Assembly: GCA_031963045.1 (NCBI GenBank)
Contig: JASSUK010000004.1
Span: 1 to 64,000, forward strand
Origin: JASSUD01 sp031963045
Lineage (GTDB): Bacteria; Pseudomonadota; Gammaproteobacteria; Burkholderiales; Burkholderiaceae
Direction of reading: 5' to 3'
DNA: 64,000 nt
The translations under genes and the position numbers were made by a program. Under the pieces are notes generated by a model. It ran no database searches and had not been told where the DNA came from. It saw only the letters and a list, made by a program, of their open reading frames with translations. Of this stretch, positions 1 to 9,096 are shown one piece after another. Position 1 is the first letter of the stretch. Each line of letters starts with the position of its first letter.

Positions 1-103
1 CTCCCCAGCCGCACTTCCTCTCCGTTTCGCAGAAGAAAAAGCACAATCGAGGGGGCGAACTATACGCCTTCCTTTTTGGAATTGCTAGCCCTATTTTGAA
101 TTT

Positions 104-150
104 AAAAAACCTCAAAGGTTGGATGCTTAATCCAACCTTTGAGGTTTTTT
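104..150. terminator. Bidirectional terminator-like hairpin
   Basis: A perfect 21-bp stem (104-124 against 130-150) with a 5-nt loop has A-rich and T-rich flanks, so it could stop transcription from either side. It lies between unassigned sequence at the left edge (1-100, where no gene can be supported) and the end of the NACHT-WD40 gene. Confidence 0.75.
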
Positions 151-166
151 GCATTTCTATATTGCG

Positions 167-275
167 CTGATGTTACGCAGGCGTTCAAAAAGACTGTGGT
201 GCGCATGTTGGGGTTCGTGCCTCACCGCCAGCCTACTGAGGTGCCCATGTAAAAGGGTTCTATCAAACTTGATCT
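167..275. repeat. Family A repeat, partial copy
   Basis: It starts with CTGATGTTACGCAG and contains the core CATGTTGGGGTTCGTGCC followed by a tract ending GGGTTCTATCAAAC. This matches the left half of the full copies at 5586-5783 and 52638-52866. It lies just beyond the stop codon of the NACHT-WD40 gene. Confidence 0.75.
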
Positions 276-292
276 GCACCTATTTATATAAA

Positions 293-3200
293 CTATGACA
301 AACGGGCTATGTTTTTGCTCGCCTCACGTACATTTAAAGACGGGGATGGCTCACCGACGGCCCCGCGCTGGTGCAAGAGCTGCTGATTCATCCGGCTTAA
401 GCCTTGCACGCCTTGGATAGAGGTGTTCGACACGGTCAGTCTGTCATGCGTCGAACTCCAATGCAGACGTACCTGATAACCCTCCTTCTCTTCTATGACC
501 TGCCATAGGCGAACCGAGTGATCGACACAGCCGGTTGCCAAATAGGTGCCAGTGGGCGTTACGCTCCAGGCAACGCTATTGACTGCTCCACTAAAATCTC
601 GTATCACCGCTACACACTGACCCGAGGCGGTATCCCACAGCCGCACCGTCTTGTCCCCACTGCCCGAGGCGATTTGCTGGCCACTGGGCGAATACACCAC
701 GCTACTAACATAGGAGGTATGCCCTTGTAAGGTGTGCGCGAGTGCCCCGCTTTGCGCGTCCCACAGCCGCACCGTATGGTCCTGACTGCCCGAGGCGATC
801 TGCTGGCCACTGGGCGAATACACCACGCTACTAACCCAGTGGGTATGCCCTTGTAAGATGGGGCCGGGTTCCCCGGTTTGCGCGTCCCACAGCCGCACCG
901 TATCGTCATTACTGCCCGAGGCGATCTGCTGGCCGCTGGGCGAATACACCACGCTCCTAACCGAGTTGGTATGCCCTGGTAAGGTGGGACCGGGTTCCCC
1001 GGTTTGCGAGTCCCACAGCCGCACCGTATGGTCATGACTGCCCGAAGCGATCTGCTGGCCGCTCGGCGAATACACCACGCTATTAACCCAGCCGGTATGC
1101 CCTTGTAAGATGTGCGCGAGAGCCCCGGTTTGCGTGTCCCACAGCCGCACCGTATGGTCACCACTGCCCGAAGCGATCTGCTGGCCGCTGGGCGAATACA
1201 CCACGCTCAAAACACCGGCGGTATGTCCTTGTAAGGTGGGACCGGGTTCCCCGGTTTGCGAGTCCCACAGCCGCACCGTCTTATCCGAACTGCCCGAGGC
1301 GATCTGCTGGCCGCTGGGAGAATACACCACGCTACTAACATAATCGGTATGCCCTTGTAAGGTGCGCGCGAGGGTACCGGTTTGCGCATCCCACAGCCGC
1401 ACCGTAGTGTCCTGACTGCCCGAGGCGATCTGCTGGCCGCTCGGCGAATACACCACACTATTAACACTGTAGGTATGCCCTTGTAAGGTGTGCGCAAGGA
1501 CACCGGTTTGCGCGTCCCACAGCCGCACCGTATGGTCAGAACTGCCCGAGGCGATCTGCTGGCCGTTGGGCGAATACACTACGCTACTAACCGTTGAGGT
1601 ATGCCCTTGTAAGGTGTGCGCGAGGGTACCGGTTTGCGCATCCCACAGCCGCACCGTCTCGTCGAAACTGCGCGAGACGATCTGCTGGCCGCTGGGCGAA
1701 TACACCACGCTCCTAACAGGCTCGGCATGCCCTTGTAAGGTGTGCGCGAGGGCCCCGGTGTACGCGTCCCACAGCCGTATCGTCTTATCCGAACTGCCCG
1801 AGGCGATCTGCTGGCCGCTGGGCGAATACACCACACTATTAACACTGTAGGTATGCCCTTGTAAGGTGTGCGCGAGGACTCCGGTTTGCGCATCCCACAA
1901 CCGCACCGTCTTGTCCCAACTGCCCGAAGCGATCTGCTGCCCGCTGGGCGAATACACCACGCTACTAACCGAGTCGGTATGCCCTTGTAAGGTGCGCGCG
2001 AGGGCCCCGGTTTGCGCATCCCACAGCCGCACCGTCTCGTCGAAACTGCCCGAGGCGATCTGCTGGCCGCTGGGCGAATACACCACGCTACTAACATAGG
2101 AGGTATGCCCTTGTAAGGTGTGCACGAGGGCACCGGTTTGCGCGTCCCACAGCCGCACCGTATTGTCTCTACTGCCCGAGGCGATCTGCTGGCCGCTGGG
2201 AGAATACACCACGCTACTAACAGAGTCGGTATGCCCTTGTAAGGTGTGCGTGAGGGCACCGGTTTGCGCGTCCCACAGCCGCATCGTCTGGCCAACACTG
2301 CCCGAGGCAATCTGCTGGCCGCTGGGAGAATACACCACGCTCCAAACAGGTTTGGTATGCCCTCGTAAGGTGTGAATTTTTTCCCAATTCGAAGTCGAAT
2401 ACACGCTGATGGTGCCATTTTCAAGGCCAATAGCACACGTTTTCCCATCCGGTGAATATGTGCAGGACCGCACCGCGCTCTCTTCTTGGAGAGTCGGCCA
2501 TTCGCCAAACCGCACGCCGGCCATCTGCGCACCCTTTAAATTAGCGCTACGCAACCAGCTCTTACGAAAGTGCACCTTTCTTAAATCCGCCCTTTGCAAC
2601 AGCGCAGAATCGAATACCCCTTCACTCAGATCCGCTCCTGGAATCTGTATCCCTTGCAGATCCGCTCCATTAAACTGCATCCCCGCTCTAACTAATATCG
2701 TGATCGCATTGGCCGCGGCCCGGCGCACGGTGGGGTCGGTTTTGGAGCGCTCGATTATCGCTAAAAGCTGTTCTTTAAAGGCGGGTTCTTGCAAAACGCG
2801 CTCGGTCAACCATCGCACCACGCCCAGATCGCAGATCCAATGCTGGGGGGTTAACGATACGTCTAGCAGCGGTGGGGGGCGCAGAACCGGTTCGGTTTCA
2901 AAACTATAGACGGAAGCATCACTACCACGACGAGAGTGGGTGTGAGGCGCGATGCACGCATCGAACGACTCGAATAGCGCGCGTGCCACACAGTATTCCA
3001 GCAGGGATTTATGAATAAAACGGTATTGATTGCCGTTCCTGATCAGCGGCCAGGCCTCTCGCAGGAGCTGTTTTTTGTCTTCGCGCCCAAAAAAGGCCGC
3101 TTTCCAATTCCCCTCGTCTTCGAACAACGAATACCCGACAACGGGGTTGCTCCCATTCTCGGTATACAGATGCACCGCTAAGTCATTCACAAATCGTATA

Positions 3201-5545
3201 CCGTGCCGGGCAAAATCATCATCGCATAACGCTCTAAATATCTCTCCTTGCGTCCCTTTTAAATCTTGTGTGCTTAAGCGCTGTTGATTGCGCTCAAACC
3301 AGCGTCGAATGAAATGCGCATACAGGTCAAGGCGCAACTGCACCGCACTGCGCGCTTTTCCCTCATTGTCGAGGTACGGTAATGCTTCGAGTACCACTTG
3401 CAGTAAAAAGGGGTTGCTTACCAAGTCTTTTAAATGCGGCTGCTCCAGCGCTGCTTCATAGCGTTGCAACGCCCATCCCATTTGGTTATGCGCCACATAT
3501 TTTTGGAGATAGCGATGGCGCTCGGTTTCTGAAAAGGGCTCCATCACCACTTCTTGAAAGAAGGGGTCCTCGTCCTTCAAATTCGGATGCGGTTGAAAAC
3601 GGCTTCGATAGTCGCGGCCCAGATATTCGCTGCGACAACTGATGACCATCCGGCCCTGCCAACCGTCGGACTGGTTGATCCGATTACTCAGATACAGATT
3701 CTGGGTTTGTCGAATTTCATCATAGCCGTCCAAAATAAAGATAAATGGCTGTTGTTCTTTCTTTAACGTTTGAATCTGAAATTCAGACAGCCCTTTTTTC
3801 TTGAGTGCTTGAGCAATGAGGTCATACTCAGGCTTATCCATACTCGCTAAAGCGATAAACAGCGGGATCGCATCCTGTTCTGCTCTTTTTTCCCATAACT
3901 GCTTTTCGAGCAAACGGTTTAATGTGGATTTGCCGGCCCCGGCGTCCCCGGTTAACAGCACCACCTGTTTGTTTGTAAGAAGCGCTTTCACTTTAGATAA
4001 AAGGTCAAACGTCTCGGCTTCCCCCTTTAGGATTGCTTTGCCACGCGGTTCAACATACAGCTGTTGGGTTTGCTTAAATACCTCATCTTGCTTCAGCGCA
4101 GCGAAATACTGCATCTCTAGCGTGGTCCGAGGATCCGCATTCAGTACCCAGTGTTGCTGGTGTTGCTGCTGCACGGTGGAAGCCAGCTGACGGTGCAACG
4201 CGGTGCGGATGTCGTCGAAAATGTGGTCTATCTGCTGAGCAAACTCCAGGTGGCTCAGTGGGGACTCTTTTTTTAAACGCGCGATGAAATGGCCATGCCC
4301 ATCCCAAAATTTGTCTAGAAACGTTTTGGCCTCATCGCTGCTTACTAACACCCGTTCAATCAGCTTAAATAGCACCCCGTGCCGACTTTGGTTCAAAGAC
4401 ACTTCTTGGCTGGCTTGTGCTGGTGCGTCAAAGCGCAAACAATCCTCCATCCGAACGGTCGTTGCTGAAATAAATGTCGCCAGACATTGATCATAGCTCC
4501 CGGGGGTTAATGACACCGGGATAATGCCGTGATCTTTCAGATACTCTGCCCGGATTTGCAAAAAGGCCATTTCCGTCAACACATGATGAAACCCTGCTTT
4601 ATATTCCGGTTCTTGTGAAAATTTCTTGACCACCTCACGGATAGCTGAAGTGCCCTTTTGCTCACAGTCATGACGATAGGCCTCTCGAAGTTCTCGATAA
4701 AAGCCTTGATAATGTGACCATTTTAGATAGCTTCCTAATACCTCCGAACAACAGACGACGACCTTATTGACCGGCTTCACGTCCTCTCTTAACTGCGTGG
4801 GCAGCAAACACAGCTGATTCGTTACAATATCTTCGAGCTTGCCATCGTATTTCAGCGCTTCTGGCGAGCCGGAATACTTTTTCCCCATCGGGGTTTGATC
4901 TGAATATAGATTGACTTGGATTTTGGATAGCGTATGGATGAAATATTTAGAGGTAGTGGCCTCAGCCTGTCCGTGAACAGGATTGTCATGGGCATAGACC
5001 AGGAACAGGCTGGGCTTATTCGATACCTCTAAAGCGCCCAGCATTAATAGAGCCTTTTCAAACAGGTAATCCACCAGCTCGCTTTTTTGCTGGGTAGACA
5101 GGGAGGCAGAGGGGGCGGTCTGCGCCAACGTCGACGCATTACTCACAGAAAGCCCTGCGGCGGGAAAAATAGATGCAGACTGCCTTTCCTCATAGCCCCA
5201 AGCTCGGGCTTTTTTATAGCTCGCTTGCGCTTTGTGCTCTTTGCCCAATTTTTCCAAGAGTTCGGCGCGCTCAAAATAGACTTGTGCAATACGTTGTCGC
5301 AGCGCTTCATCATCGGCTGTCTGCGGTGTGCTGGCTCGGCTCAACGCACCTTTTACCTTTGATAACTGAGGAACCAATTGGCGCGTATCTGCGATATTTT
5401 TGAAAGCGACTTTTGCATGGTCATACAAGGCTAAGGCCATATCGAACTGCTGCGCCTCCTTGTGCAAGCGCGCCTGATCCAGATAACCTTGCGCTAACAC
5501 CTGCACTTGGCTGCCTATCAAAATTTGAGAGATAGCATTACCCAT
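293..5545 (-). CDS. NACHT NTPase with pentapeptide and WD40 repeats
   Basis: This is a giant STAND/NLR-type protein of about 1750 residues. The N-terminal ~120 residues look TPR-like. The NACHT NTPase has Walker A GDAGAGKST near residue 535 and Walker B FILDGYDEI near 605. A pentapeptide-like stretch (GADLQG, GADLSE, ADLRK, ANLKG) lies near 945-1000. About 16 WD40 units fill roughly 1025-1685; 14 are near-identical 42-residue units built on VVYSPSGQQIASGS and TVRLWD. The layout recalls fungal HET-E-like NLRs and bacterial NACHT defence proteins, so it probably senses a ligand through the propellers and signals by NTP-driven oligomerisation. No catalytic effector domain is obvious at the N terminus. 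I chose ATG 5545 because AGGAG precedes it; a GTG lies two codons upstream. Target and role are unknown. Confidence 0.93.
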   Translation of the reverse strand: MGNAISQILIGSQVQVLAQGYLDQARLHKEAQQFDMALALYDHAKVAFKNIADTRQLVPQLSKVKGALSRASTPQTADDEALRQRIAQVYFERAELLEKLGKEHKAQASYKKARAWGYEERQSASIFPAAGLSVSNASTLAQTAPSASLSTQQKSELVDYLFEKALLMLGALEVSNKPSLFLVYAHDNPVHGQAEATTSKYFIHTLSKIQVNLYSDQTPMGKKYSGSPEALKYDGKLEDIVTNQLCLLPTQLREDVKPVNKVVVCCSEVLGSYLKWSHYQGFYRELREAYRHDCEQKGTSAIREVVKKFSQEPEYKAGFHHVLTEMAFLQIRAEYLKDHGIIPVSLTPGSYDQCLATFISATTVRMEDCLRFDAPAQASQEVSLNQSRHGVLFKLIERVLVSSDEAKTFLDKFWDGHGHFIARLKKESPLSHLEFAQQIDHIFDDIRTALHRQLASTVQQQHQQHWVLNADPRTTLEMQYFAALKQDEVFKQTQQLYVEPRGKAILKGEAETFDLLSKVKALLTNKQVVLLTGDAGAGKSTLNRLLEKQLWEKRAEQDAIPLFIALASMDKPEYDLIAQALKKKGLSEFQIQTLKKEQQPFIFILDGYDEIRQTQNLYLSNRINQSDGWQGRMVISCRSEYLGRDYRSRFQPHPNLKDEDPFFQEVVMEPFSETERHRYLQKYVAHNQMGWALQRYEAALEQPHLKDLVSNPFLLQVVLEALPYLDNEGKARSAVQLRLDLYAHFIRRWFERNQQRLSTQDLKGTQGEIFRALCDDDFARHGIRFVNDLAVHLYTENGSNPVVGYSLFEDEGNWKAAFFGREDKKQLLREAWPLIRNGNQYRFIHKSLLEYCVARALFESFDACIAPHTHSRRGSDASVYSFETEPVLRPPPLLDVSLTPQHWICDLGVVRWLTERVLQEPAFKEQLLAIIERSKTDPTVRRAAANAITILVRAGMQFNGADLQGIQIPGADLSEGVFDSALLQRADLRKVHFRKSWLRSANLKGAQMAGVRFGEWPTLQEESAVRSCTYSPDGKTCAIGLENGTISVYSTSNWEKIHTLRGHTKPVWSVVYSPSGQQIASGSVGQTMRLWDAQTGALTHTLQGHTDSVSSVVYSPSGQQIASGSRDNTVRLWDAQTGALVHTLQGHTSYVSSVVYSPSGQQIASGSFDETVRLWDAQTGALARTLQGHTDSVSSVVYSPSGQQIASGSWDKTVRLWDAQTGVLAHTLQGHTYSVNSVVYSPSGQQIASGSSDKTIRLWDAYTGALAHTLQGHAEPVRSVVYSPSGQQIVSRSFDETVRLWDAQTGTLAHTLQGHTSTVSSVVYSPNGQQIASGSSDHTVRLWDAQTGVLAHTLQGHTYSVNSVVYSPSGQQIASGSQDTTVRLWDAQTGTLARTLQGHTDYVSSVVYSPSGQQIASGSSDKTVRLWDSQTGEPGPTLQGHTAGVLSVVYSPSGQQIASGSGDHTVRLWDTQTGALAHILQGHTGWVNSVVYSPSGQQIASGSHDHTVRLWDSQTGEPGPTLPGHTNSVRSVVYSPSGQQIASGSNDDTVRLWDAQTGEPGPILQGHTHWVSSVVYSPSGQQIASGSQDHTVRLWDAQSGALAHTLQGHTSYVSSVVYSPSGQQIASGSGDKTVRLWDTASGQCVAVIRDFSGAVNSVAWSVTPTGTYLATGCVDHSVRLWQVIEEKEGYQVRLHWSSTHDRLTVSNTSIQGVQGLSRMNQQLLHQRGAVGEPSPSLNVREASKNIARLS

Positions 5546-5585
5546 CTCCACTCCTGATCTTTATTTTTTGAACATCGATTTATTC

Positions 5586-5783
5586 ACTGATGTTACGCAG
5601 GTATTCAAGAAGACAGCGGTTTGCATGTTGGGGTTCGTGCCTCACCCCAACCTACCGAGATGCATATATAAGAGGGTTCTATCAAGCTCCACGAACCACA
5701 AGAGCACGGCAGGTTGGTGGTGACGAAGGAACCCCGAGATGCCTATCAACAACTCACCGTTCTACAATATGCGTAACATCAGT
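5586..5783. repeat. Family A repeat, full copy with terminal inverted repeats
   Basis: This 198-bp element is bounded by perfect 14-bp inverted repeats, ACTGATGTTACGCA on the left and TGCGTAACATCAGT on the right. Inside are two opposed copies of the core (CATGTTGGGGTTCGTGCC and GGTTGGTGGTGACGAAGG). It encodes nothing and looks like a MITE. It fills most of the gap between the divergent NACHT-WD40 and Mth938-like genes, so it may affect their promoters. Confidence 0.85.
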
Positions 5784-5833
5784 TATTCAGTACCGACTAA
5801 TTACCTGCTTTTTCATTTTTTCTTTTGAGTATC

Positions 5834-6262
5834 GTGAAGCTTCATTCCACTCCTCCTTCTGCTCTGCATGCCGTTACAGGGTGCGGGCCTAACTATGTCG
5901 AGATCGACAAAGTACGCTATACCCATTCTGTATTTGTGTCGCCTAATGTACCCGTACTGCCCTTACCTTCTCTTTTATTAGAGGCGAGTACGCTGCCAGA
6001 AGAACACTTTGAAGCTTTGCGTCTCATTCTTGTGGAAAGTGATATTGATATCTTGTTGGTAGGAAGCCCGTATGGCGTAGCGCAACTCTATGTTCCTCTA
6101 GCCAATTGTATTCAAGCAGCCCAAAAGCCTTATATTGGTCTAGAGATGATGGATTTTCGATCGGCTTGTGGCACTTACAATATTTTAATTGCTGAAAATA
6201 AAAAAGTAGCTGCTGCGCTGTGGCTGCCGGAAATGGATTCCCAGGCTTCTCTAAATAGTTAA
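5834..6262 (+). CDS. Mth938-like domain protein
   Basis: A 142-residue protein resembling the Mth938/NDUFAF3 family (DUF498), including the ETMDF-like segment (LEMMDFRSACGTYNILIAE) and a C-terminal KVAAALWLPE. The family's biochemical role in bacteria is unclear; the mitochondrial relative assists complex I assembly. I prefer GTG 5834, giving a KLHS start like Burkholderia relatives; a TTG three codons upstream is the alternative, and neither has a good Shine-Dalgarno sequence. It is followed 81 bp later by the ArnT-like gene. Confidence 0.75.
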   Translation: MKLHSTPPSALHAVTGCGPNYVEIDKVRYTHSVFVSPNVPVLPLPSLLLEASTLPEEHFEALRLILVESDIDILLVGSPYGVAQLYVPLANCIQAAQKPYIGLEMMDFRSACGTYNILIAENKKVAAALWLPEMDSQASLNS

Positions 6263-6273
6263 ATGGAAGCGGC

Positions 6274-6289
6274 TTAGGGCATGTCCTAG
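6274..6289. repeat. Short palindrome TTAGGGCATGTCCTAG
   Basis: One of several copies of a TAGGGCATGCCCTA-like palindrome sited at gene ends in this window (also 13257, 33926 and half-copies elsewhere). It lies just past the stop codon of the Mth938-like gene. Function unknown. Confidence 0.55.
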
Positions 6290-6343
6290 CCTGCTCAACG
6301 CACTGCATTTAATCTTGTAAAACTTCTGCTTATTTCCCCTCTT

Positions 6344-8143
6344 ATGCAAAAACGTTCACTCCTCCTTCAGCTGTCTATGCTCATAGGCTTTTTTGCTCTT
6401 ATATGGTTTGCTCCGTTGGATATACGCCATCTGATTCCAAGCGATGAAGGCCGTTATGCTGAAATAGCGCGTGAGATGTTCATGACAGGAGACTGGATTA
6501 CACCGCGCTATAACGGCTATCTCTATTTCGAAAAACCGCCTTTGCAAACTTGGTTTAACACCCTTACTTTTTATATTTTTGGAATCGGGGATTGGCAAGC
6601 ACGCCTGTATACAGCGCTTACTAGCTTCGTAGGTGTTTTGCTGGTTGCAAAGACCGCTCAACTTCTTTTTAAAAGCACGGCAGCTGGTTTTTGTACAGCA
6701 CTCATACTTGCAAGCGCGCCTTATTGGAATTTATTAGGGCATTTCAACGTGCTGGATATGGGTCTTTCATTTTGGATGACGACTTCCTTATGTAGCTTAC
6801 TGCTCGCGCAGCGCCCAGATTTAGATCCTAAAGTGCAACGTTACTGGATGTGGGGGTGTTGGGCTGGAATGGCGCTATCCGTGCTTAGTAAAGGATTAAT
6901 TGGTGTCATGCTGCCTGGCGCCGTGCTTGTGCTGTACTCCTTGGCACTGAGAGATTGGAAAATTTGGCGCCGCTTGCATCTTGTTACCGGAGGCCTTTTA
7001 TTTTTGATATTGACGGCACCTTGGTTTGTGCTGGTTGAGCAACGCAATCCTGGATTTGCAGATTTTTTCTTTATCGTTCAACAATTTAGACGCTACCTCA
7101 CTCCTGAGCAACAACGCCCAGGTGCTTGGTATTATTTTATTCCTGTACTTTTAATCGGCTTTTTGCCTTGGCTTTCTCTTGCTGTACGCAGCGCTTGGCA
7201 GGCGATTGGACACACTTACCAAGGCATTCGCAACCAAAGCGAAAACCTACTGCCTCGCCAGAGCAATGGTTTTTCGCCTATCGGGCTTCTATCTATATGG
7301 TCCGGATTTATTTTTATATTTTTCAGTGCATCCCATTCTAAGCTGATTTCTTATATCTTACCTATTGCTCCAGCCATAGCGCTATTACTAGGATTAGCGG
7401 CTTCAAAATTAACCAATGCGCAATGGCGACGCCATTTCACTGGCACCGCTATTACTACAAGCTTAGTTTTAGGAGGTTTGCTTACTTTCCAAATCGCAGA
7501 TTATTTCCTGCATTTTCCTATCGGAAATGCCCGTACGCCTCATCTACTTTATAGCCGTTATTTCACCTGGGTTGATATCGCCTTGCTAATAGTCTTGCTA
7601 GGCAGTTTTTGGGCACGCACCTTAATTCGCACTCCGCTGCTTTATATAGTGACGAATAATCCTGCTCATACAGACAGACCATCCGCTTTAAAATTAGACT
7701 GGTTCTTCACAAGCCCCCTCTCCAAAGCCCTTTTAGTCTATGCAAGTGCTTGGGTTGCGGCCGTCACAGTGGCAGGTTCTGCACATGAAGTATTTGGGAA
7801 ATTAAGTTCTGGAGTGCAGCTTGTACCCGCTATTCAAGCTGAACTCAAAACGGCTCCTGCCAATACGCCTTTTTATTCTGTGAAAATGCTAGACCATACT
7901 CTGCCCTTTTATTTAAGGCATACGATGATTATGGTGGAGCATCCGGATGAACTTCGGTACGGGGTAACGCAAGAGCCTGAAAAATGGGTTCCAACGCAGG
8001 ATGAATGGATGGTGCGTTGGCGAAAAGATGCGCATGCGTTTGCGTTGCTCTCCCCTGCTCTTTATAGTGAGCTTGCAGCGAAAGGTTTACCTATGCGTTT
8101 GATCGCCCGTGACAGTCGGCGGGTGATAGTGCGTAAACCATAA
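6344..8143 (+). CDS. ArnT-like family 39 glycosyltransferase
   Basis: A 599-residue polytopic inner-membrane protein of the PMT/ArnT family (GT39), which transfers a sugar such as 4-amino-4-deoxy-L-arabinose from undecaprenyl phosphate to lipid A. The first periplasmic loop holds the conserved acidic motif DEGRYAEIAREM at residues 34-45 and EKPPL at 63-67, as in ArnT. About a dozen hydrophobic segments and a soluble C-terminal domain (from about 490) follow. No other arn genes are nearby, so the donor sugar cannot be assigned. It could give resistance to cationic peptides. A strong hairpin follows the stop codon. Confidence 0.85.
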   Translation: MQKRSLLLQLSMLIGFFALIWFAPLDIRHLIPSDEGRYAEIAREMFMTGDWITPRYNGYLYFEKPPLQTWFNTLTFYIFGIGDWQARLYTALTSFVGVLLVAKTAQLLFKSTAAGFCTALILASAPYWNLLGHFNVLDMGLSFWMTTSLCSLLLAQRPDLDPKVQRYWMWGCWAGMALSVLSKGLIGVMLPGAVLVLYSLALRDWKIWRRLHLVTGGLLFLILTAPWFVLVEQRNPGFADFFFIVQQFRRYLTPEQQRPGAWYYFIPVLLIGFLPWLSLAVRSAWQAIGHTYQGIRNQSENLLPRQSNGFSPIGLLSIWSGFIFIFFSASHSKLISYILPIAPAIALLLGLAASKLTNAQWRRHFTGTAITTSLVLGGLLTFQIADYFLHFPIGNARTPHLLYSRYFTWVDIALLIVLLGSFWARTLIRTPLLYIVTNNPAHTDRPSALKLDWFFTSPLSKALLVYASAWVAAVTVAGSAHEVFGKLSSGVQLVPAIQAELKTAPANTPFYSVKMLDHTLPFYLRHTMIMVEHPDELRYGVTQEPEKWVPTQDEWMVRWRKDAHAFALLSPALYSELAAKGLPMRLIARDSRRVIVRKP

Positions 8144-8147
8144 AGAG

Positions 8148-8214
8148 CTTGAAATGCAGTGCGCCCCAAAAGTTAGACAGCAAATCTAACTTTTGGGGCG
8201 CACTGCATTTCAAG
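8148..8214. terminator. Perfect 30-bp hairpin between convergent genes
   Basis: The arms 8148-8177 and 8185-8214 are perfectly complementary over 30 bp around a 7-nt loop (CAGCAAA). It sits between the convergent ArnT-like gene and cpoB and probably ends transcription from both, although no long U-tract follows. The length and perfection exceed a normal terminator. Confidence 0.7.
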
Positions 8215-8244
8215 GTAGGGCAATACCTCACCCAAAATCATCCC

Positions 8245-9069
8245 TTAATGGATTTGTTTTATCCATTTTTGGGCGGTTTTGGCTGAGGCAGAGTTTGGAT
8301 ATTGCGCCAGCAAGCGTTTCAGGGTTTGTCGTGCTTGCTTGTTTTGTTTTTGCTCGATCTGATTTTGTGCAACGGCAAGTAAGGCTTCAGGCGCTCTGGG
8401 ATGAGTGGGGTAGTTTTTAGCTACGCCAAGCAATACCGGTGTGGATAAGGTGTATTTACGCTGCGCATAGAGTGCATTGCCCAGCCAATACTGTGCGTTG
8501 GGTTGATCCACGGCTTTGGGATAGGCTTGGATGAAATGCTTAAAGGCCAACTCTGCGCCCTTGAAATCTCCATGACGAAAGCGTACTAAAGCTTGGTTAA
8601 AAGCCTCTGTCTCCTCCGGTGTTGCTGTATTGCTAAGTGCTGGATCAGTTTGTTTTGTAACAGCCTCAGAATTATTTTCCGATGAAGAAGCGTCCGTCGC
8701 TGCTTTTACAGAGGATGTGGGGGTTTCAAGTTTACCCATCCGACCATGTAGATCTGCGTAGTAATCTTTTAGATTCGTCTGCATCCCTGTTAATTTTTGC
8801 GCGAGCATTTCATTTTGCCCACGCAAATCATCTAGCTGCTGATTCAATTGATCAATTTGCGTAGCTTGATCCATCTGAGCACGCTGAGCAGTGGCCACTT
8901 GCGATTCCAATGCACTGGTACGCGTGCGCAAATCTAAAATAGCTTGGCGTGCTTCGGAGTCATCAAACATGCCGGCTTGCGCAGGGGCGATAGCGGTTGC
9001 GCAAGCTATAGCGGCTATGGTTACTAACGCTATCTTTTTTACGGATATAAAACGAGGCTGTATAAACAT
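8245..9069 (-). CDS. cpoB: Tol-Pal periplasmic coordinator CpoB (YbgF)
   Basis: A 274-residue periplasmic protein and the last gene of the Tol-Pal operon. It has a signal peptide ending near PAQA (residues 28-31), a coiled-coil trimerisation region (~35-95, rich in Gln/Leu), a Ser/Thr/Glu linker, and C-terminal TPR repeats (~150-270, with FRHGDFKGAELAFKHFI and YWLGNALYAQRKY). CpoB links peptidoglycan synthesis with outer-membrane constriction at division. It starts 27 bp after pal. Confidence 0.93.
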   Translation of the reverse strand: MFIQPRFISVKKIALVTIAAIACATAIAPAQAGMFDDSEARQAILDLRTRTSALESQVATAQRAQMDQATQIDQLNQQLDDLRGQNEMLAQKLTGMQTNLKDYYADLHGRMGKLETPTSSVKAATDASSSENNSEAVTKQTDPALSNTATPEETEAFNQALVRFRHGDFKGAELAFKHFIQAYPKAVDQPNAQYWLGNALYAQRKYTLSTPVLLGVAKNYPTHPRAPEALLAVAQNQIEQKQNKQARQTLKRLLAQYPNSASAKTAQKWIKQIH

Positions 9070-9096
9070 TTGTATGCGCCAAATCGTAGGTTGGTG

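Noticed and set aside
1..100. Possible 3' end of a gene at the left edge
   Set aside because: All three plus frames are short and show no recognisable family; too little sequence to support a call.
640..2370. Regular repeats resembling a CRISPR or satellite array
   Set aside because: The 126-bp period equals 42 codons and stays in frame with WD40 units, and there are no unique spacers.
610..2532. Long ORFs in other frames over the WD40 region, including a 317-residue minus-strand one
   Set aside because: They follow the 126-bp repeat period and translate to low-complexity Cys/Arg/Pro-rich strings; they are shadows of the WD40 coding frame.
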